Positions 1 to 9,950 of a DNA stretch of 64,000 nt are shown piece by piece. The position numbers and the translations under genes were made by a program. The stretch lies in the NCBI GenBank assembly GCA_026003395.1, contig BPHE01000002.1:62001-126000 (forward strand), written 5' to 3'. This stretch comes from Vicingaceae bacterium (GTDB taxonomy: Bacteria; Bacteroidota; Bacteroidia; Flavobacteriales_E; Vicingaceae). The notes beneath the pieces are model-generated. The model saw nothing but the letters and a program-made list of their open reading frames with translations, was not told the DNA's origin and searched no databases. The first letter of the stretch is position 1, and each line of letters begins with the position of its first letter.

Positions 1-1386
1 GATGCTATACGCTACTCATTATATAACTATGAAGGTACAGCTCAATTTCAAGGCATGAGTGGAGCAATGAGCACATTGGATGGGGATCTGTCAAGCGTAT
101 CGCTCAATCCGGCAACTTTGGGTTTCTTAAAATACACTCAATTTTCTTTTGCACCTGCATTTTCCTTCTCATCCATTACCAACAATTATCTTGATCAATC
201 TTACGTTCAAGATAAAACAGCATTTAATTTCAGAAATGCAGGAATGGCATTCAAGTCGACTCCGATATCATATGATTGGAATAGTTCGGCGTTTGCGATA
301 GGTTACAATCGGTTAGGGAATTTTAATGGTTTGTCTTTTTTAAGAGGAACCGTTGGTAATAGTTTGCTTGACACATACATAAACGATATCAACAGCAGTG
401 GCGGAATGCCAAGCAGCGAATTGTCAAAATACTATCCTTTCACGGCTCATCTTGCCTATGAAACTTATTTAATCAACCCTGATACATCTAATCCAAATTT
501 TTATACTCACGTTATGCAGCCCTATCCTTCAATGACACATCAACTAAGCAGCTTAACCACAGGAGGCATGGGAGAATTGTATTTGGCTTATGCAGGGAAT
601 TATTCAGATCTATTATCCATCGGAGCCGGTATTTATTTTCCTATGGTTAATTATTATCAACGTACAGTTTATTCTGAAATCAATGACACTAAAGACAGTA
701 CGACCGGCATCAACGACTGGAACATGCGCTATAAGCTTTCCACTGATGGCATGGGATTCAATTTTAAAGTCGGAATGATCTATAAACCGGTCAATTGGCT
801 CAGATTCGGATTATCGTTCCATTCTCCTACTTTTTTCAGTTTGACCGATAATTGGGACGTATTGATGAAATCGTCATTTGACACGGCATCTTATGAATGG
901 CAATCGCCATATGGCAGATTTGACTACAAATTGCGTACACCCTTCAGAATCATCACCGGGCTTTCATTGTCAGATGAAAATCTTGGCAAGATCAGTATTG
1001 ACTATGAATATGTTGATTACAGCAGGGCATTCCTTAGTCCTGATAACAATGGATTTTATTCATTTTCCACTGAAAACAACCGTATTCAAAGTCGTTTTGG
1101 GGAATCTCATACCATCAGGGCAGGTGTTGAAGCAAACTTGTCTCAATTCAGATTTAGAGCCGGATATATGTTGGGCACCTCTGTAGACAGGTCTGTCAAT
1201 TATTTAAACCGTTTTGGTTATTCTGCAGGGTTTGGCATTGTGTTTAACGATGTGTCTGCTCTGGATTTTGCATATAACTTCCAAAAAATTAACAGCCTCG
1301 AAAGCATTGACCCAATGTACAACTCAGCTACCCAATCCATACATTATAACAGTTTTATCGTAAGTTGGAAGTGGTTTATCTATTGA
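1..1386 (+). CDS. OmpP1/FadL-like outer membrane beta-barrel protein (5' end outside window)
   Basis: The reading frame is open from base 1 and stops with TGA at 1384-1386, so the true start lies upstream; the first ATG inside the window (55) is internal. The first residues contain RYSLYNYEG followed by a run resembling GTAxFQxMSGAMSTLDGDLSS and SLNPA. From family knowledge this is the N-terminal hatch-like signature of Bacteroidota OmpP1/FadL/TodX-type barrels. The rest is rich in alternating aromatic and polar residues (transmembrane beta strands), and the protein ends on an aromatic-rich final strand, VSWKWFIY, as expected for a BAM-inserted barrel. Its likely role is passage of hydrophobic compounds across the outer membrane; the substrate cannot be told. 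A terminator hairpin follows at 1416. Confidence 0.8.
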   Translation, partial: DAIRYSLYNYEGTAQFQGMSGAMSTLDGDLSSVSLNPATLGFLKYTQFSFAPAFSFSSITNNYLDQSYVQDKTAFNFRNAGMAFKSTPISYDWNSSAFAIGYNRLGNFNGLSFLRGTVGNSLLDTYINDINSSGGMPSSELSKYYPFTAHLAYETYLINPDTSNPNFYTHVMQPYPSMTHQLSSLTTGGMGELYLAYAGNYSDLLSIGAGIYFPMVNYYQRTVYSEINDTKDSTTGINDWNMRYKLSTDGMGFNFKVGMIYKPVNWLRFGLSFHSPTFFSLTDNWDVLMKSSFDTASYEWQSPYGRFDYKLRTPFRIITGLSLSDENLGKISIDYEYVDYSRAFLSPDNNGFYSFSTENNRIQSRFGESHTIRAGVEANLSQFRFRAGYMLGTSVDRSVNYLNRFGYSAGFGIVFNDVSALDFAYNFQKINSLESIDPMYNSATQSIHYNSFIVSWKWFIY

Positions 1387-1415
1387 TGAAAGATTTCTGC
1401 ATCCACTCTGCATTT

Positions 1416-1456
1416 GCCGGCAATGATTCATTCAAGACAATCTTTGCCGGCTTTTT
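1416..1456 (+). terminator. Intrinsic terminator after the OmpP1-like gene
   Basis: The inverted repeat GCCGGCAA (1416-1423) and TTGCCGGC (1444-1451) has a 20-nt loop and is followed directly by TTTTT. It lies 30 nt past the stop of the barrel gene, in the correct orientation to end its transcript, and also separates it from the convergent mqnD gene. Confidence 0.65.
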
Positions 1457-1480
1457 ATTTCATTTGAAATCGTAAATGTT

Positions 1481-2287
1481 TTACCATAAATGATTCTTCT
1501 TGCCAAAATCCAACAAGCATTCAACCGCCTTATTGCCTGACTCTCCCAATTCGAAAGAATATTGATTTACATACAATTCAATATGGTTTTTCATTACTTG
1601 TGGATCCATATTTTGAGCATATTTTTTTACGAATTCCATCACTTTATCGGTATGTTTATAGGCAAATTCCAATGATGATTTAATCCAGTGATCTAGCTGT
1701 TTTCTTTCATCCGCCGGCAAATCTTTATGTGCCACTATGGCTCCCAGAGGAATTGGTGATTGGGTCAAATTTTCCCACATTTCTCCTAAATCAGCCACTT
1801 TGTGTAATCCTTTTTGAGCATAAGTAAATCTGTTTTCATGAATAATCAATCCCAGATCAAGTTGACGATTGATGACAGCCTCTTCAATATCGGAAAAAAT
1901 CATACTTTTTTTTCGAGTAAGTTGAGGGAAAAATACAGACAACAAAAAATTAGCCGTGGTTTTATATCCGGGAATGGCCACTGTTTGTTCCGGATTAATA
2001 TCTTGCACGTTCAATTTTTCTGCTGAAATTAACAAAGGTCCGCATCCATGCCCCAACGCGCCACCACTTTGCAACAAATGGTATTTATCGCGGCAATAAG
2101 CCCAGGCATGGTAACTAACTTTAATAACCGGATATTTTTCCTGATCCATCCATTGATTCAACCTGTCAATATCGGCAAAAACGGGTCTGAATTGATACCC
2201 GGGGGTATCTATCCAACCGTTGACCAGGGCCGCAAATATAAATGTGTCATTCGGGCAAGTCGATATGGCTATGGGAACATTTTTCAT
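1481..2287 (-). CDS. mqnD: 1,4-dihydroxy-6-naphthoate synthase (MqnD), futalosine menaquinone pathway
   Basis: MqnD converts cyclic dehypoxanthine futalosine into 1,4-dihydroxy-6-naphthoate. The protein begins MKNVPIAISTCPNDTF, the family's N-terminal signature, and has the VAIPGYKTTANF substrate-binding stretch and the LGLIIHE segment carrying the proposed catalytic histidine. I chose the start at 2287 (268 aa) because it matches the family's length and N terminus; an upstream in-frame ATG at 2350 would add 21 residues overlapping mqnB. The start lies 2 nt past the mqnB stop (TGA at 2290-2292), so the two are probably translationally coupled. It is the last gene of the tdk–murF/alr–mqnB–mqnD operon. 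The other mqn genes are not in the window. Confidence 0.9.
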   Translation of the reverse strand: MKNVPIAISTCPNDTFIFAALVNGWIDTPGYQFRPVFADIDRLNQWMDQEKYPVIKVSYHAWAYCRDKYHLLQSGGALGHGCGPLLISAEKLNVQDINPEQTVAIPGYKTTANFLLSVFFPQLTRKKSMIFSDIEEAVINRQLDLGLIIHENRFTYAQKGLHKVADLGEMWENLTQSPIPLGAIVAHKDLPADERKQLDHWIKSSLEFAYKHTDKVMEFVKKYAQNMDPQVMKNHIELYVNQYSFELGESGNKAVECLLDFGKKNHLW

Positions 2288-2289
2288 AG

Positions 2290-2934
2290 TCAGAACAATG
2301 TTTTTTTCAAATAATTTTTTAAATTGTCCAATGCCAAATGAATGTTCCAATTATTTTTATCGCGATCTGCAAATTTATTGGAAATAGCCCTGAGTTGAAA
2401 AACCGGCCTGTAATGTTGTCGATATGCCAGATATGCAAGTACTGCACCTTCCATAGTAGAAACAGAGGGATGATAAATTCGGCGAATCAGAGCAGCATGC
2501 ATATGAGCAAAAAAGATATTTTGTATGGTTATGGCATCAACTACCGGCAGATAACCATCAAAATCAAGATATTGATAAGAATTGTTTGATGGGAAATCCT
2601 GAATGTCGGAAAAAAAAGCATTTTGAACGGGCAAAAATGAATTGTTTTCAACAATCGCAATATCGGCAAAAGTATCATTTTTCACCTGTACGATTGTTCC
2701 AATCTCAATATCTTCCCAAGCCCCAGCAATGCCTGTGAGTATTATTTGATCATATTTGTAAAAATCAATTTTTGACAAATGATAAATCGCCGGAATGGCT
2801 GTGGGACCGGAAATCAACAAATGAATATCCGTTCTAATCACTTGAATATTCCGGGAATTTTCAATATCATCAAACAACCTTGATGCTTCCAAAAAAGTAG
2901 GTACAATCAATAATTTGGGTTTATCATTCTTCAT
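2290..2934 (-). CDS. mqnB: Futalosine hydrolase (MqnB)
   Basis: This 214-aa protein has a nucleoside-phosphorylase-like fold. Visible motifs are LTGIAGAW near residue 75, STMEGAVLAY near 160 (the Met-Glu pair that binds the ribose in this superfamily) and AISNKFADRD near 185, whose Asp is the probable base-interacting residue. Family knowledge: MqnB removes hypoxanthine from futalosine. The adjacent mqnD makes this assignment much stronger than a generic MTA/SAH nucleosidase. Its start overlaps the murF-alr stop by 11 nt, and its stop lies 2 nt before the mqnD ATG. Confidence 0.88.
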   Translation of the reverse strand: MKNDKPKLLIVPTFLEASRLFDDIENSRNIQVIRTDIHLLISGPTAIPAIYHLSKIDFYKYDQIILTGIAGAWEDIEIGTIVQVKNDTFADIAIVENNSFLPVQNAFFSDIQDFPSNNSYQYLDFDGYLPVVDAITIQNIFFAHMHAALIRRIYHPSVSTMEGAVLAYLAYRQHYRPVFQLRAISNKFADRDKNNWNIHLALDNLKNYLKKTLF

Positions 2935-5392
2935 GAAACACTCTTTTGATTCTGTGCGACAGTCCTGTAAGCAATTCGTAAGGAATTGTATCGCAAATGC
3001 CGCTCATTTTTTCCAAATTATTTTCAGATGAAAAAATTACCACACGGTCTCCTTCTTTGCAATCTATGCCGGATACATCAATCATACACATATCCATACA
3101 AATCCATCCTACTGTGGGGGCATATTGTCCATTAACATTAACCAACCAACGGCCATGACTTAATTGACGTCTTAATCCATCGGCATATCCTATCGGCAGT
3201 ATGGCGATTTTATGTTGTCTTTCGGCTTTGAACATTCTTCCATACCCTACTGATTCTCCTTTGGAAACAGTTTTAATTTGTGAAATACGGGATGTGAGAC
3301 GATGTGGAATTTTCAATTGAGGGTGCCGGCTTTTCCCAATAAATCCATGCAAACCTATTCCCAGACGAACCATATCCATGGCAAATTGAGGGAAACGTAA
3401 AATACCTGCAGAATTAAGTAAATGTCGGATGGGCTGATAATCCAATTGGGCTTCAATTTCGCGGCACATTTCAACGAAAACATTGGCTTGTCGGAGAGAA
3501 AATTCATCTTGCTCAGGATCTTCAGAGGCCGCCAGGTGCGAAAAAATTCCTTCTACAAATAAATACTTGTCTTGTTTGATGATCTCTAACAATTCTTCCA
3601 TTTCATCAGGTTTAAAACCAAGACGGTTCATTCCTGTGTCTAATTTAATATGAACAGGATACGGAATGCGATCGCCATAATCTAACACAGCCCGGGAAAA
3701 TAATTTCCATTGTTGAAATGAAAAAATGGACGGAGTTAAATTGTATTGAATCAACAATGGGAATGTTTCAGGTTCGGGATTCATAACCAAAATGGGGATG
3801 TTCACTCCTGCTTCACGCAGTTCAACCCCTTCGTTAGTAAATGCCACGGCAAAATAATGGCAGCCGAGATACTGCAAGTAGCCCGACAATTCTTTCAAAC
3901 CTGATCCATATCCAAATGCCTTGATGATTGCCATGATTTTGGTGGATGATGGAATTTGTTTTCTAAAAAAATGAAAGTTATGTGCAATGTCATTCATGCT
4001 GATTTCCAATTGTACCGAATGAATAGCAGGTTCAAAAAAAGCAGCCACTTTTTCAAGTGTATATTTTCTGCTTCCTTTAATTAAAATCACTTGATTGGAA
4101 AGACGTATCGTTTTGAGATATTTGATCAAGTCATCTGCATCTTGATCGAAATGCTTCAGAAATGTTATTTGTTGCAATCTTGCTGATAATTGCTTCCATT
4201 GTGGACCAAGCAAAAAGATATGATCAAATGATTGTTGTAAAATTAAATTTAATGCATTCTGATAGGTATGAAAATCGGTAAAGCCATCAAAATCGGTCAG
4301 AATAAGCGTTTTTGGTTGATTTGGGCGTAAAGCGGGCAAGTATTCCAGGGTGGTTTGCAAGGAACCGGGATCGGCATTGTAAAAATCACAAATCAATAAA
4401 TTGTTGTTTTTTCCCTGCCGGGTTTCCATTCTCATGGAAATGACCGGCAAGGATTGTAATTGTTTTCCTAAAATATCTGCAGGGATGCCGTGGACAAATG
4501 CAAACAATAAGCAATTCATCGCATTGTGTAAGGAAGCCGGATCATTGAAAGGCAGCTTAAATTTGTAAATTTGATCATTGAATACCACCTCAAACAAGCG
4601 TTGATCTCCGTCTATAATTGATTTGGACAAAAACAAATCGGCGTTTTTATCTTTACTTGACCAGTAGAAAAACTCTTTATCGGGATATTTTTGAATCAAC
4701 TCGGAAAGATATGCAATATCAGGCAAATAAATTTTTTGGGCGTGAGTAAATAAAACTGATTTTTCCAAAAGTAAATGAAGCCGGTCCCTGAAATTGTGCA
4801 AATGTGCCTCTCCCAGATGTGTGAATATAACTTCGTCGGGACAAATCATTTCCGAAAGATATTTCATTTCGCCGGGTTGCGAAATACCGGCTTCGATCAA
4901 GTAATAATCAAATCCGGGATCAGCCAACAACAAAGATAAAGCCACGCCCACTTGAGAATTGTAACTTTTTGGGCTTCTGTATGTTTTATAAGTACTTGCC
5001 AATAAATTGAATAACCATTCTTTTGTGATTGTTTTGCCATTGCTGCCCGTAATAGCCACAAAATTTGCATTTAATTGCCTGCGATGATATGCCGCTATGC
5101 TTTGCAAAGCACGCAAAGTATCGTCTACCAAAACATAATTGCCTTGTTGGATATACTTCACAAAAGATTCATCATCGATAACAAAATTTTTGACACCTTT
5201 TTTTATGCAATCTTGAATATACAAATGCCCGTCGTGATTAGGGCCGTGCAATGCAATAAACATGGCATTTTCAGATATCACAATCTTACGGCTGTCAGTA
5301 TAAATATGCTTTACGCGCTCATTTTCTTTTTGAATGTGTATCTTGCGTATTTGCAAGATATTTTCAAGATTGGAAAAATTAAATTCCGGCAT
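2924..5392 (-). CDS. murF-alr: Bifunctional UDP-MurNAc-tripeptide:D-Ala-D-Ala ligase / alanine racemase (MurF-Alr fusion)
   Basis: At 822 aa this is a full-length fusion of two cell-wall enzymes, an arrangement characteristic of Bacteroidota. The N-terminal half (about 1-455) is a Mur ligase with the ATP-binding loop [12 protein letters not shown] near 115-126 and central-domain motifs such as [10 protein letters not shown] near 167. The C-terminal half (about 458-822) is a fold-type III PLP alanine racemase: Lys491 in [10 protein letters not shown] should be the PLP lysine, with tyrosines in GYGRMF (717) and GYADG (736) and the CMDMCMID segment near 765. It makes D-Ala and adds D-Ala-D-Ala to the peptidoglycan precursor in the cytoplasm. 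It overlaps tdk by 14 nt and mqnB by 11 nt. No key residue is visibly missing. Confidence 0.95.
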   Translation of the reverse strand: MPEFNFSNLENILQIRKIHIQKENERVKHIYTDSRKIVISENAMFIALHGPNHDGHLYIQDCIKKGVKNFVIDDESFVKYIQQGNYVLVDDTLRALQSIAAYHRRQLNANFVAITGSNGKTITKEWLFNLLASTYKTYRSPKSYNSQVGVALSLLLADPGFDYYLIEAGISQPGEMKYLSEMICPDEVIFTHLGEAHLHNFRDRLHLLLEKSVLFTHAQKIYLPDIAYLSELIQKYPDKEFFYWSSKDKNADLFLSKSIIDGDQRLFEVVFNDQIYKFKLPFNDPASLHNAMNCLLFAFVHGIPADILGKQLQSLPVISMRMETRQGKNNNLLICDFYNADPGSLQTTLEYLPALRPNQPKTLILTDFDGFTDFHTYQNALNLILQQSFDHIFLLGPQWKQLSARLQQITFLKHFDQDADDLIKYLKTIRLSNQVILIKGSRKYTLEKVAAFFEPAIHSVQLEISMNDIAHNFHFFRKQIPSSTKIMAIIKAFGYGSGLKELSGYLQYLGCHYFAVAFTNEGVELREAGVNIPILVMNPEPETFPLLIQYNLTPSIFSFQQWKLFSRAVLDYGDRIPYPVHIKLDTGMNRLGFKPDEMEELLEIIKQDKYLFVEGIFSHLAASEDPEQDEFSLRQANVFVEMCREIEAQLDYQPIRHLLNSAGILRFPQFAMDMVRLGIGLHGFIGKSRHPQLKIPHRLTSRISQIKTVSKGESVGYGRMFKAERQHKIAILPIGYADGLRRQLSHGRWLVNVNGQYAPTVGWICMDMCMIDVSGIDCKEGDRVVIFSSENNLEKMSGICDTIPYELLTGLSHRIKRVFHEE

Positions 5393-5978
5393 GTTGCGAC
5401 TTTTTTAGATAACAATTTCTGCACAAAGGAATGTATGATTCGGTTTCTCCCAAGAGAACCAATTCTTTGGAAGGTACTTTTCTAAAAGAATAATGCGCCA
5501 AATCACCACATTCGACACAAATTGCATGAACTTTGGTCACAAACTCGGCAATAGAAAGTAATATCGGCATAGGACCAAACGGTTGGCCTTTGTAATCCAT
5601 ATCCAAACCTGCCACAATCACTCTTTTGCCTTGATTGGCCAATTGGTTGCATACATCAGGTAGAGCATCATCAAAAAATTGTGCTTCGTCAATACCAATA
5701 ACATCCGCTTCTGCGGCAAAAATCAAAATCTCGGATGACCATTCCACAGGTGTTGATGGAATAGATTTACGGTCATGTGACACAATCTGAATCTCGTCAT
5801 ATCTGTTATCAGTGCGGGGTTTGAAAATTTCCACCTTAAAATTGGCAATTTGAGACCGCTTCAAACGTCTGATTAATTCTTCGGTTTTGCCGGAAAACAT
5901 CGAACCGCAAATCACTTCAATACAACCTTTTTTTCTTCTTCCATGAACAGGTTCGTTATTGTTTCTTTCCAGATTCAT
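5379..5978 (-). CDS. tdk: Thymidine kinase (type II)
   Basis: Thymidine kinase phosphorylates thymidine to dTMP in the salvage pathway. From the start chosen at 5978 (199 aa, typical for the family) the P-loop GSMFSGKT lies at residues 25-32, followed by the DEAQFF Walker B motif and the lasso-domain zinc cysteines CVECGD and CRNCY. An upstream in-frame ATG at 6053 would add 25 AT-rich codons unlike the family, so I reject it. It is the first gene of the minus-strand operon; its 3' end overlaps murF-alr by 14 nt. The gene at 6064 diverges from it, so 5979-6063 must hold both promoters. Confidence 0.93.
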   Translation of the reverse strand: MNLERNNNEPVHGRRKKGCIEVICGSMFSGKTEELIRRLKRSQIANFKVEIFKPRTDNRYDEIQIVSHDRKSIPSTPVEWSSEILIFAAEADVIGIDEAQFFDDALPDVCNQLANQGKRVIVAGLDMDYKGQPFGPMPILLSIAEFVTKVHAICVECGDLAHYSFRKVPSKELVLLGETESYIPLCRNCYLKKSQHAGI

Positions 5979-6063
5979 AAAAATTTTAATTGCATAAAAA
6001 TTTTTGTAAAATTGATGTAATTTTACGTTTTCTTCAAGTTGAATTATTAACAAAATAAAAAAT

Positions 6064-6741
6064 ATGTCAAACCAAAGCTACGAACAAAAAAAGAAAACCA
6101 TTAGAAAAGAATTGACCGATTTGGTTGAAAAAATTAAAAGCCATTCCGACAGGGTCAGCGAAATGGACCATGTGCCAATATTGGAAATCGAGGTACTTAT
6201 GTCTTATGCCCACAAATTGTTGGAAAAAGCCACGTTATACAAGTACTTTTTGACGGATGAAATTTTGCAATACTTGCCTGAAATAAGCCCCGTCAGGGAA
6301 TTGACAAATACAGCCGGGGAGGACAAACCGTCCGTGCACATGTCAACAAACGAATCTGCAACAAAAGAAACCAAAGAGGACTCCGGCAAGGGGACTTCAA
6401 CTGTGATTTCCGAAGAAAAAATTCAAAAAAAATCGTCCGGAGAAAATTTCTCCGGTACAGAACAAACATATATCACAGTAGCCGACCGACTGGGTAAGAA
6501 ACACCGCCAACCGCTTTACAAAACCATGAGTATTGCCGAGAAGTATTATTTTGCTTCTTTATTTAACCGGGATTTGCAACTTTTACAAGAAGTCATGAAT
6601 AAAATTGACCAATCCGACGCTTTTGACGAGGCAATAGATATTTTGATGCAAAACATACGATCAATGCAACAATTAAACGAAGAAGAAAAAGTATGCTTCG
6701 ATCAATTAAAAAAGAAAATCGAAAACAAATTTTTAGAGTGA
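6064..6741 (+). CDS. Conserved hypothetical protein, Bacteroidota-type, low-complexity middle
   Basis: This is a 225-aa soluble protein without signal peptide or membrane segment. An N-terminal helical region (1-85), rich in Lys and Glu, is followed by a Ser/Thr/Glu/Lys-rich linker (about 85-145) and a helical C-terminal region (about 150-225) beginning [19 protein letters not shown] recall that C-terminal pattern (an initial I/S-x-x-E-K-Y/F...LF-x-x-D, then paired helices) from uncharacterised Bacteroidota proteins, but I know of no function. It lies divergent from tdk and 7 nt upstream of the M28 peptidase gene, so it is probably co-transcribed with it. Confidence 0.6.
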   Translation: MSNQSYEQKKKTIRKELTDLVEKIKSHSDRVSEMDHVPILEIEVLMSYAHKLLEKATLYKYFLTDEILQYLPEISPVRELTNTAGEDKPSVHMSTNESATKETKEDSGKGTSTVISEEKIQKKSSGENFSGTEQTYITVADRLGKKHRQPLYKTMSIAEKYYFASLFNRDLQLLQEVMNKIDQSDAFDEAIDILMQNIRSMQQLNEEEKVCFDQLKKKIENKFLE

Positions 6742-6748
6742 TGAAAGG

Positions 6749-8029
6749 ATGAAGAAACCGTTTTTGTTTTTTATTTCATTATTTCTTGTTTACATTTCCC
6801 TCGATGCGCAACAGATAGATTATGGGAGGAAATGGGTTGATACGTTAAGCTCGATTCACTTTTCCGGGCGCGGTCCTGCGTTTGAAGGTGAAAAAAAAGC
6901 CCTTGACTATATCGCGGATGAAATGAAAAACATTGGATTAAAACCGCTTGGATATTCTTATATTCAATCTTTTACCTATCCGTGTGTCTGGATCAAAGAT
7001 TCGATATCGCTTGTCATAGATGGAACACCTCTTACGGCCGGAATAGATTTTCTGCCTGATGCGGCAAGCGGATCTATCAGTGGTACTTTTGATCTGATAC
7101 ATTATTCTCTGAAAAATCTTCCGGGATACAATACCATCAAAAAATTAAGCAAAAAAGGATTTTATAAAGATAAAATAGTCGTTATAGAAGATTACACGGT
7201 AGAAGAAAGGAAAAATTACGGCCCCAAAACGCTCAAAGCATTTCAATTGATAGAAGACAATCAAATAGGGGCAGCAGGATTGATGATAAAAAAAAACAGG
7301 CCCATTTATTCGAAAAGCATAGAGAAACTCTCTTATGGTAAAATTGAGGTGGATAAAAACAAAGTCCACACAGGCATGCGGCAAGCAAAAATAAACATAC
7401 ATTCACAATTGGTAGAAAATCCATCAGGAAATGCCATAGGATGGATAAAAGGAACCGAAGTCCCGGATAGTTTTATAGTTTTCACGGCACATTATGATCA
7501 TCTGGGGATGGCCGGCCAATTATTATTTCCGGGGGCAAATGACAATGCAAGCGGTACGGCCATGATTCTATCGCTGGCAAAATATTTTGCTGCACATCCC
7601 GAAAGATATTCGCTGGTTTTTATTGCATTTGGCGGTGAAGAAGCCGGCTTGATCGGGTCCTATTATTTTGTTCAAAACCCATTAATACCACTCAACAGGA
7701 TTAAATTTCTGGTCAATTTTGATATACTTGGAACCGGAGATGAGGGAATCACGGTTGTCAACGCCACCATACATGACAAAGAATTTAACTTGCTGGACTC
7801 TATCAACGCAAAATATAATTATGTACCTGCCATCAAAAAAAGAGGCAAAGCTCCCATTAGCGATCACCATTTTTTCACCGAAAAAGGAGTGCCTTCGTTT
7901 TATATTTATACCCTTGGAGGAATCAAAGCATACCATGATATTTTTGATAGAAGCGAGACATTGCCTTTAACTGAATTTGACGATATTTTTCAATTAATGG
8001 TCAAATATACAACAGCCATATGCCGTTGA
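6749..8029 (+). CDS. Exported M28-family zinc metallopeptidase
   Basis: A signal peptide (about 1-20, ending LDAQ) is followed by a PA-like inserted domain and an M28 catalytic domain (about 225-426). All five metal ligands of the family can be placed: His248 (TAHYDHLG), Asp265 (GANDNASG), Glu298 in GGEEAG with Glu297 as general base, Asp325 (NFDILG) and His396 (AYHDIF). It should act as an aminopeptidase in the periplasm or on the cell surface; the specificity is not visible. It has no T9SS C-terminal sorting domain. Its 3' end overlaps the ThiE-like gene by 10 nt, indicating coupling, though the two functions are not obviously linked. Confidence 0.88.
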   Translation: MKKPFLFFISLFLVYISLDAQQIDYGRKWVDTLSSIHFSGRGPAFEGEKKALDYIADEMKNIGLKPLGYSYIQSFTYPCVWIKDSISLVIDGTPLTAGIDFLPDAASGSISGTFDLIHYSLKNLPGYNTIKKLSKKGFYKDKIVVIEDYTVEERKNYGPKTLKAFQLIEDNQIGAAGLMIKKNRPIYSKSIEKLSYGKIEVDKNKVHTGMRQAKINIHSQLVENPSGNAIGWIKGTEVPDSFIVFTAHYDHLGMAGQLLFPGANDNASGTAMILSLAKYFAAHPERYSLVFIAFGGEEAGLIGSYYFVQNPLIPLNRIKFLVNFDILGTGDEGITVVNATIHDKEFNLLDSINAKYNYVPAIKKRGKAPISDHHFFTEKGVPSFYIYTLGGIKAYHDIFDRSETLPLTEFDDIFQLMVKYTTAICR

Positions 8030-8616
8030 TTGTCATCTCAAACCCATATCCCATTGAGAATGAAATAAAAATTATTCAAAAATTGTTTGACGCAGGTTTA
8101 GAACGATTGCATTGGAGAAGACCCAACGAAGACATTGAAACAACACGTAAATATCTCCAAGTATTAGAACCCCATGCGTCAAAAATTTTTCTACATCAAA
8201 ACCATCAACTAAAAGATGAATTTCCTATTGGGGGACTGCATTTTTCTAGTTCCGGCAGGCAATTACGCAATTTTATAGAAACTTCTAAACCATGCAGCAC
8301 TTCAGTGCATTCAGAAATTGAAATAAGCGAAATTTCAAGAACACATTATGCTTATGCTTTTTTCGGCCCGGTGTTTCGATCCATATCCAAAAAGGGTTAT
8401 CATCCGGCTATGGACAGCAGTGTTATGAAAAAAGTTTTTCAAAATAGTCCTATACCTTTGGTAGCCATAGGAGGAATCAACGATGAAAACATTATTTTGA
8501 TAAAAAATTGGAACATTTATGGTGTTGCTGTTCTGGGATACATTTGGGAATCCACGGAACCGGAAAAAAACTTCAAAAAAATCTCGACCATCTATCACTC
8601 CTTTAATTCTGTGTAA
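8020..8616 (+). CDS. ThiE/TenI-like thiamine phosphate synthase family protein
   Basis: This 198-aa TIM-barrel protein is recognised by [15 protein letters not shown] (about 112-126) and [14 protein letters not shown] (about 146-159), which match the thiazole-phosphate-binding loops of ThiE. The N-terminal motif usually written QLREK appears as LHWRRP, and the usual GxHLGQxD metal segment is replaced by GLHFSSSG, so the diphosphate/Mg site of a true ThiE is not intact. Many Bacteroidota carry such short ThiE-like or TenI-like proteins. It may be a diverged synthase or have another role, and no other thi gene is nearby. It overlaps the M28 gene by 10 nt and converges on accA with a 22-nt overlap of the coding ends. 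Confidence 0.7.
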   Translation: MPLIVISNPYPIENEIKIIQKLFDAGLERLHWRRPNEDIETTRKYLQVLEPHASKIFLHQNHQLKDEFPIGGLHFSSSGRQLRNFIETSKPCSTSVHSEIEISEISRTHYAYAFFGPVFRSISKKGYHPAMDSSVMKKVFQNSPIPLVAIGGINDENIILIKNWNIYGVAVLGYIWESTEPEKNFKKISTIYHSFNSV

Positions 8617-9563
8617 ACTCCCATTTTACAAAACTTGTCGATTCTTTTTTTAACAAGTTCTTCAATGGGTTGTTGACGCAATTTGGGCAAAACTTTTTTC
8701 AATTCTTTTCTGACATTTTCCATCGCTCCCAAAGGATCGGCATGAGCTCCACCAATAGGTTCTTTTATGATTCCATCGATCAGTTTGTTTTGCAGCATAT
8801 CTTGAGCCGTGAGTTTTAATGCTTCAGCGGCCTTTTCCTTATAATCCCAACTTCTCCATAAAATCGTCGAGCAATTTTCGGGAGAAATAACAGAATACCA
8901 GGAATTTTCAAGCATGTATACTTTATCTCCGATACCAATTCCCAAGGCTCCACCGGAAGCACCTTCACCTATGACGATACAAACTATGGGAGTGCGTAAT
9001 CTCGACATTTCAAACAAATTTCTGGCAATGGCTTCCCCCTGACCTCTTTCTTCAGCTTCCAAACCGGGATACGCTCCGGGCGTATCAATCAAAGTCACAA
9101 CAGGTTTATTAAATTTTTCAGCTAGCTTCATTAATCTTAAAGCTTTGCGGTATCCCTCAGGGTTGGCCATTCCAAAATTTCTATATTGTCTCATTTTGGT
9201 ATTCACCCCTTTTTGGTGTCCAATAAACATGACTGTTTCTCCTTCAAATAGTCCCATTCCTCCCACAATGGCCTTGTCATCCTTAACATTCCGGTCGCCA
9301 TGTAATTCTTGAAATTGCCCGTTGGTCAAATATTCTATATAAGACAAAGTATAAGGACGTTCGGGATGGCGCGATACCAATACCCTTTGCCATGGCGTGA
9401 GATTGAGGTAAATTTCTTTTCGTACCTGATTTATTTTTTCTTCTAAACTTTTGATGGTATCACTCATGTCTACTTTTCCTTTCTCATGCGTTTCCTTTGC
9501 CTTGTTCAATTGATCCACCAACACTTTAATGGGTTCTTCAAAATCCAAAAAAACAGTATTCAT
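8595..9563 (-). CDS. accA: Acetyl-CoA carboxylase carboxyltransferase, alpha subunit
   Basis: With AccD, AccA transfers the carboxyl group from biotin to acetyl-CoA to form malonyl-CoA for fatty-acid synthesis. The 322-aa protein from the 9563 start fits the family (about 317-320). It has the N-terminal helical part ([15 protein letters not shown]), the [16 protein letters not shown] segment, and the crotonase-fold core with [28 protein letters not shown] and [12 protein letters not shown], the last forming an oxyanion/CoA-binding region. The upstream ATG at 9614 is less likely because the family begins near FLDFE. It is an isolated gene; its end overlaps the convergent ThiE-like gene by 22 nt. 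Confidence 0.95.
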   Translation of the reverse strand: MNTVFLDFEEPIKVLVDQLNKAKETHEKGKVDMSDTIKSLEEKINQVRKEIYLNLTPWQRVLVSRHPERPYTLSYIEYLTNGQFQELHGDRNVKDDKAIVGGMGLFEGETVMFIGHQKGVNTKMRQYRNFGMANPEGYRKALRLMKLAEKFNKPVVTLIDTPGAYPGLEAEERGQGEAIARNLFEMSRLRTPIVCIVIGEGASGGALGIGIGDKVYMLENSWYSVISPENCSTILWRSWDYKEKAAEALKLTAQDMLQNKLIDGIIKEPIGGAHADPLGAMENVRKELKKVLPKLRQQPIEELVKKRIDKFCKMGVYTELKE

Positions 9564-9950
9564 AAACAAAGTTTTGGGCAAATATAATCCCTTTTTCAGC
9601 ATTTGTATTTTCAAAAGTTTTATTTCTTGATTTTGTGTGAGATAATTTTCTCTTTTAGTAATATGAATAAAACTTTCTGTTTAACTAATGTGAAAATTCT
9701 CGGTTTAATTTAGGAATTAAAAAAGAACAAATGTCTGACAAATAAATTGAACCATTCTTTGGTCTGGCGCGGTTTCGTCCTTGTTGTCAATGTCATAAAA
9801 AATTTAAAACCCAAAATAAAACAATCAACAGCTTTGATTTTCATCAAATATAAATTTTATCAAAAAAAAGAAAACCATTGTGAAACAAATCAATGTTTGC
9901 CATATTGAAAAAATGTTTTAAATTAGCCGTTTGAATATAACAAAACTACT
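9564..9950. other. Divergent intergenic region, no gene seen
   Basis: These 387 bp separate the divergent accA and the 9951 envelope gene. They are strongly AT-rich with many A and T runs. I see no RNA gene, hairpin terminator or repeat. It must hold promoters in both directions, but I could not place a convincing TAnnTTTG element. One ATG-less open stretch (about 9745-9920) looks fortuitous. Confidence 0.6.

Noticed and set aside
9765-9772. TGGCGCGG as the -24 half of a sigma-54 promoter for the 9951 cluster
   Set aside because: No GC-containing -12 element follows at the right spacing.
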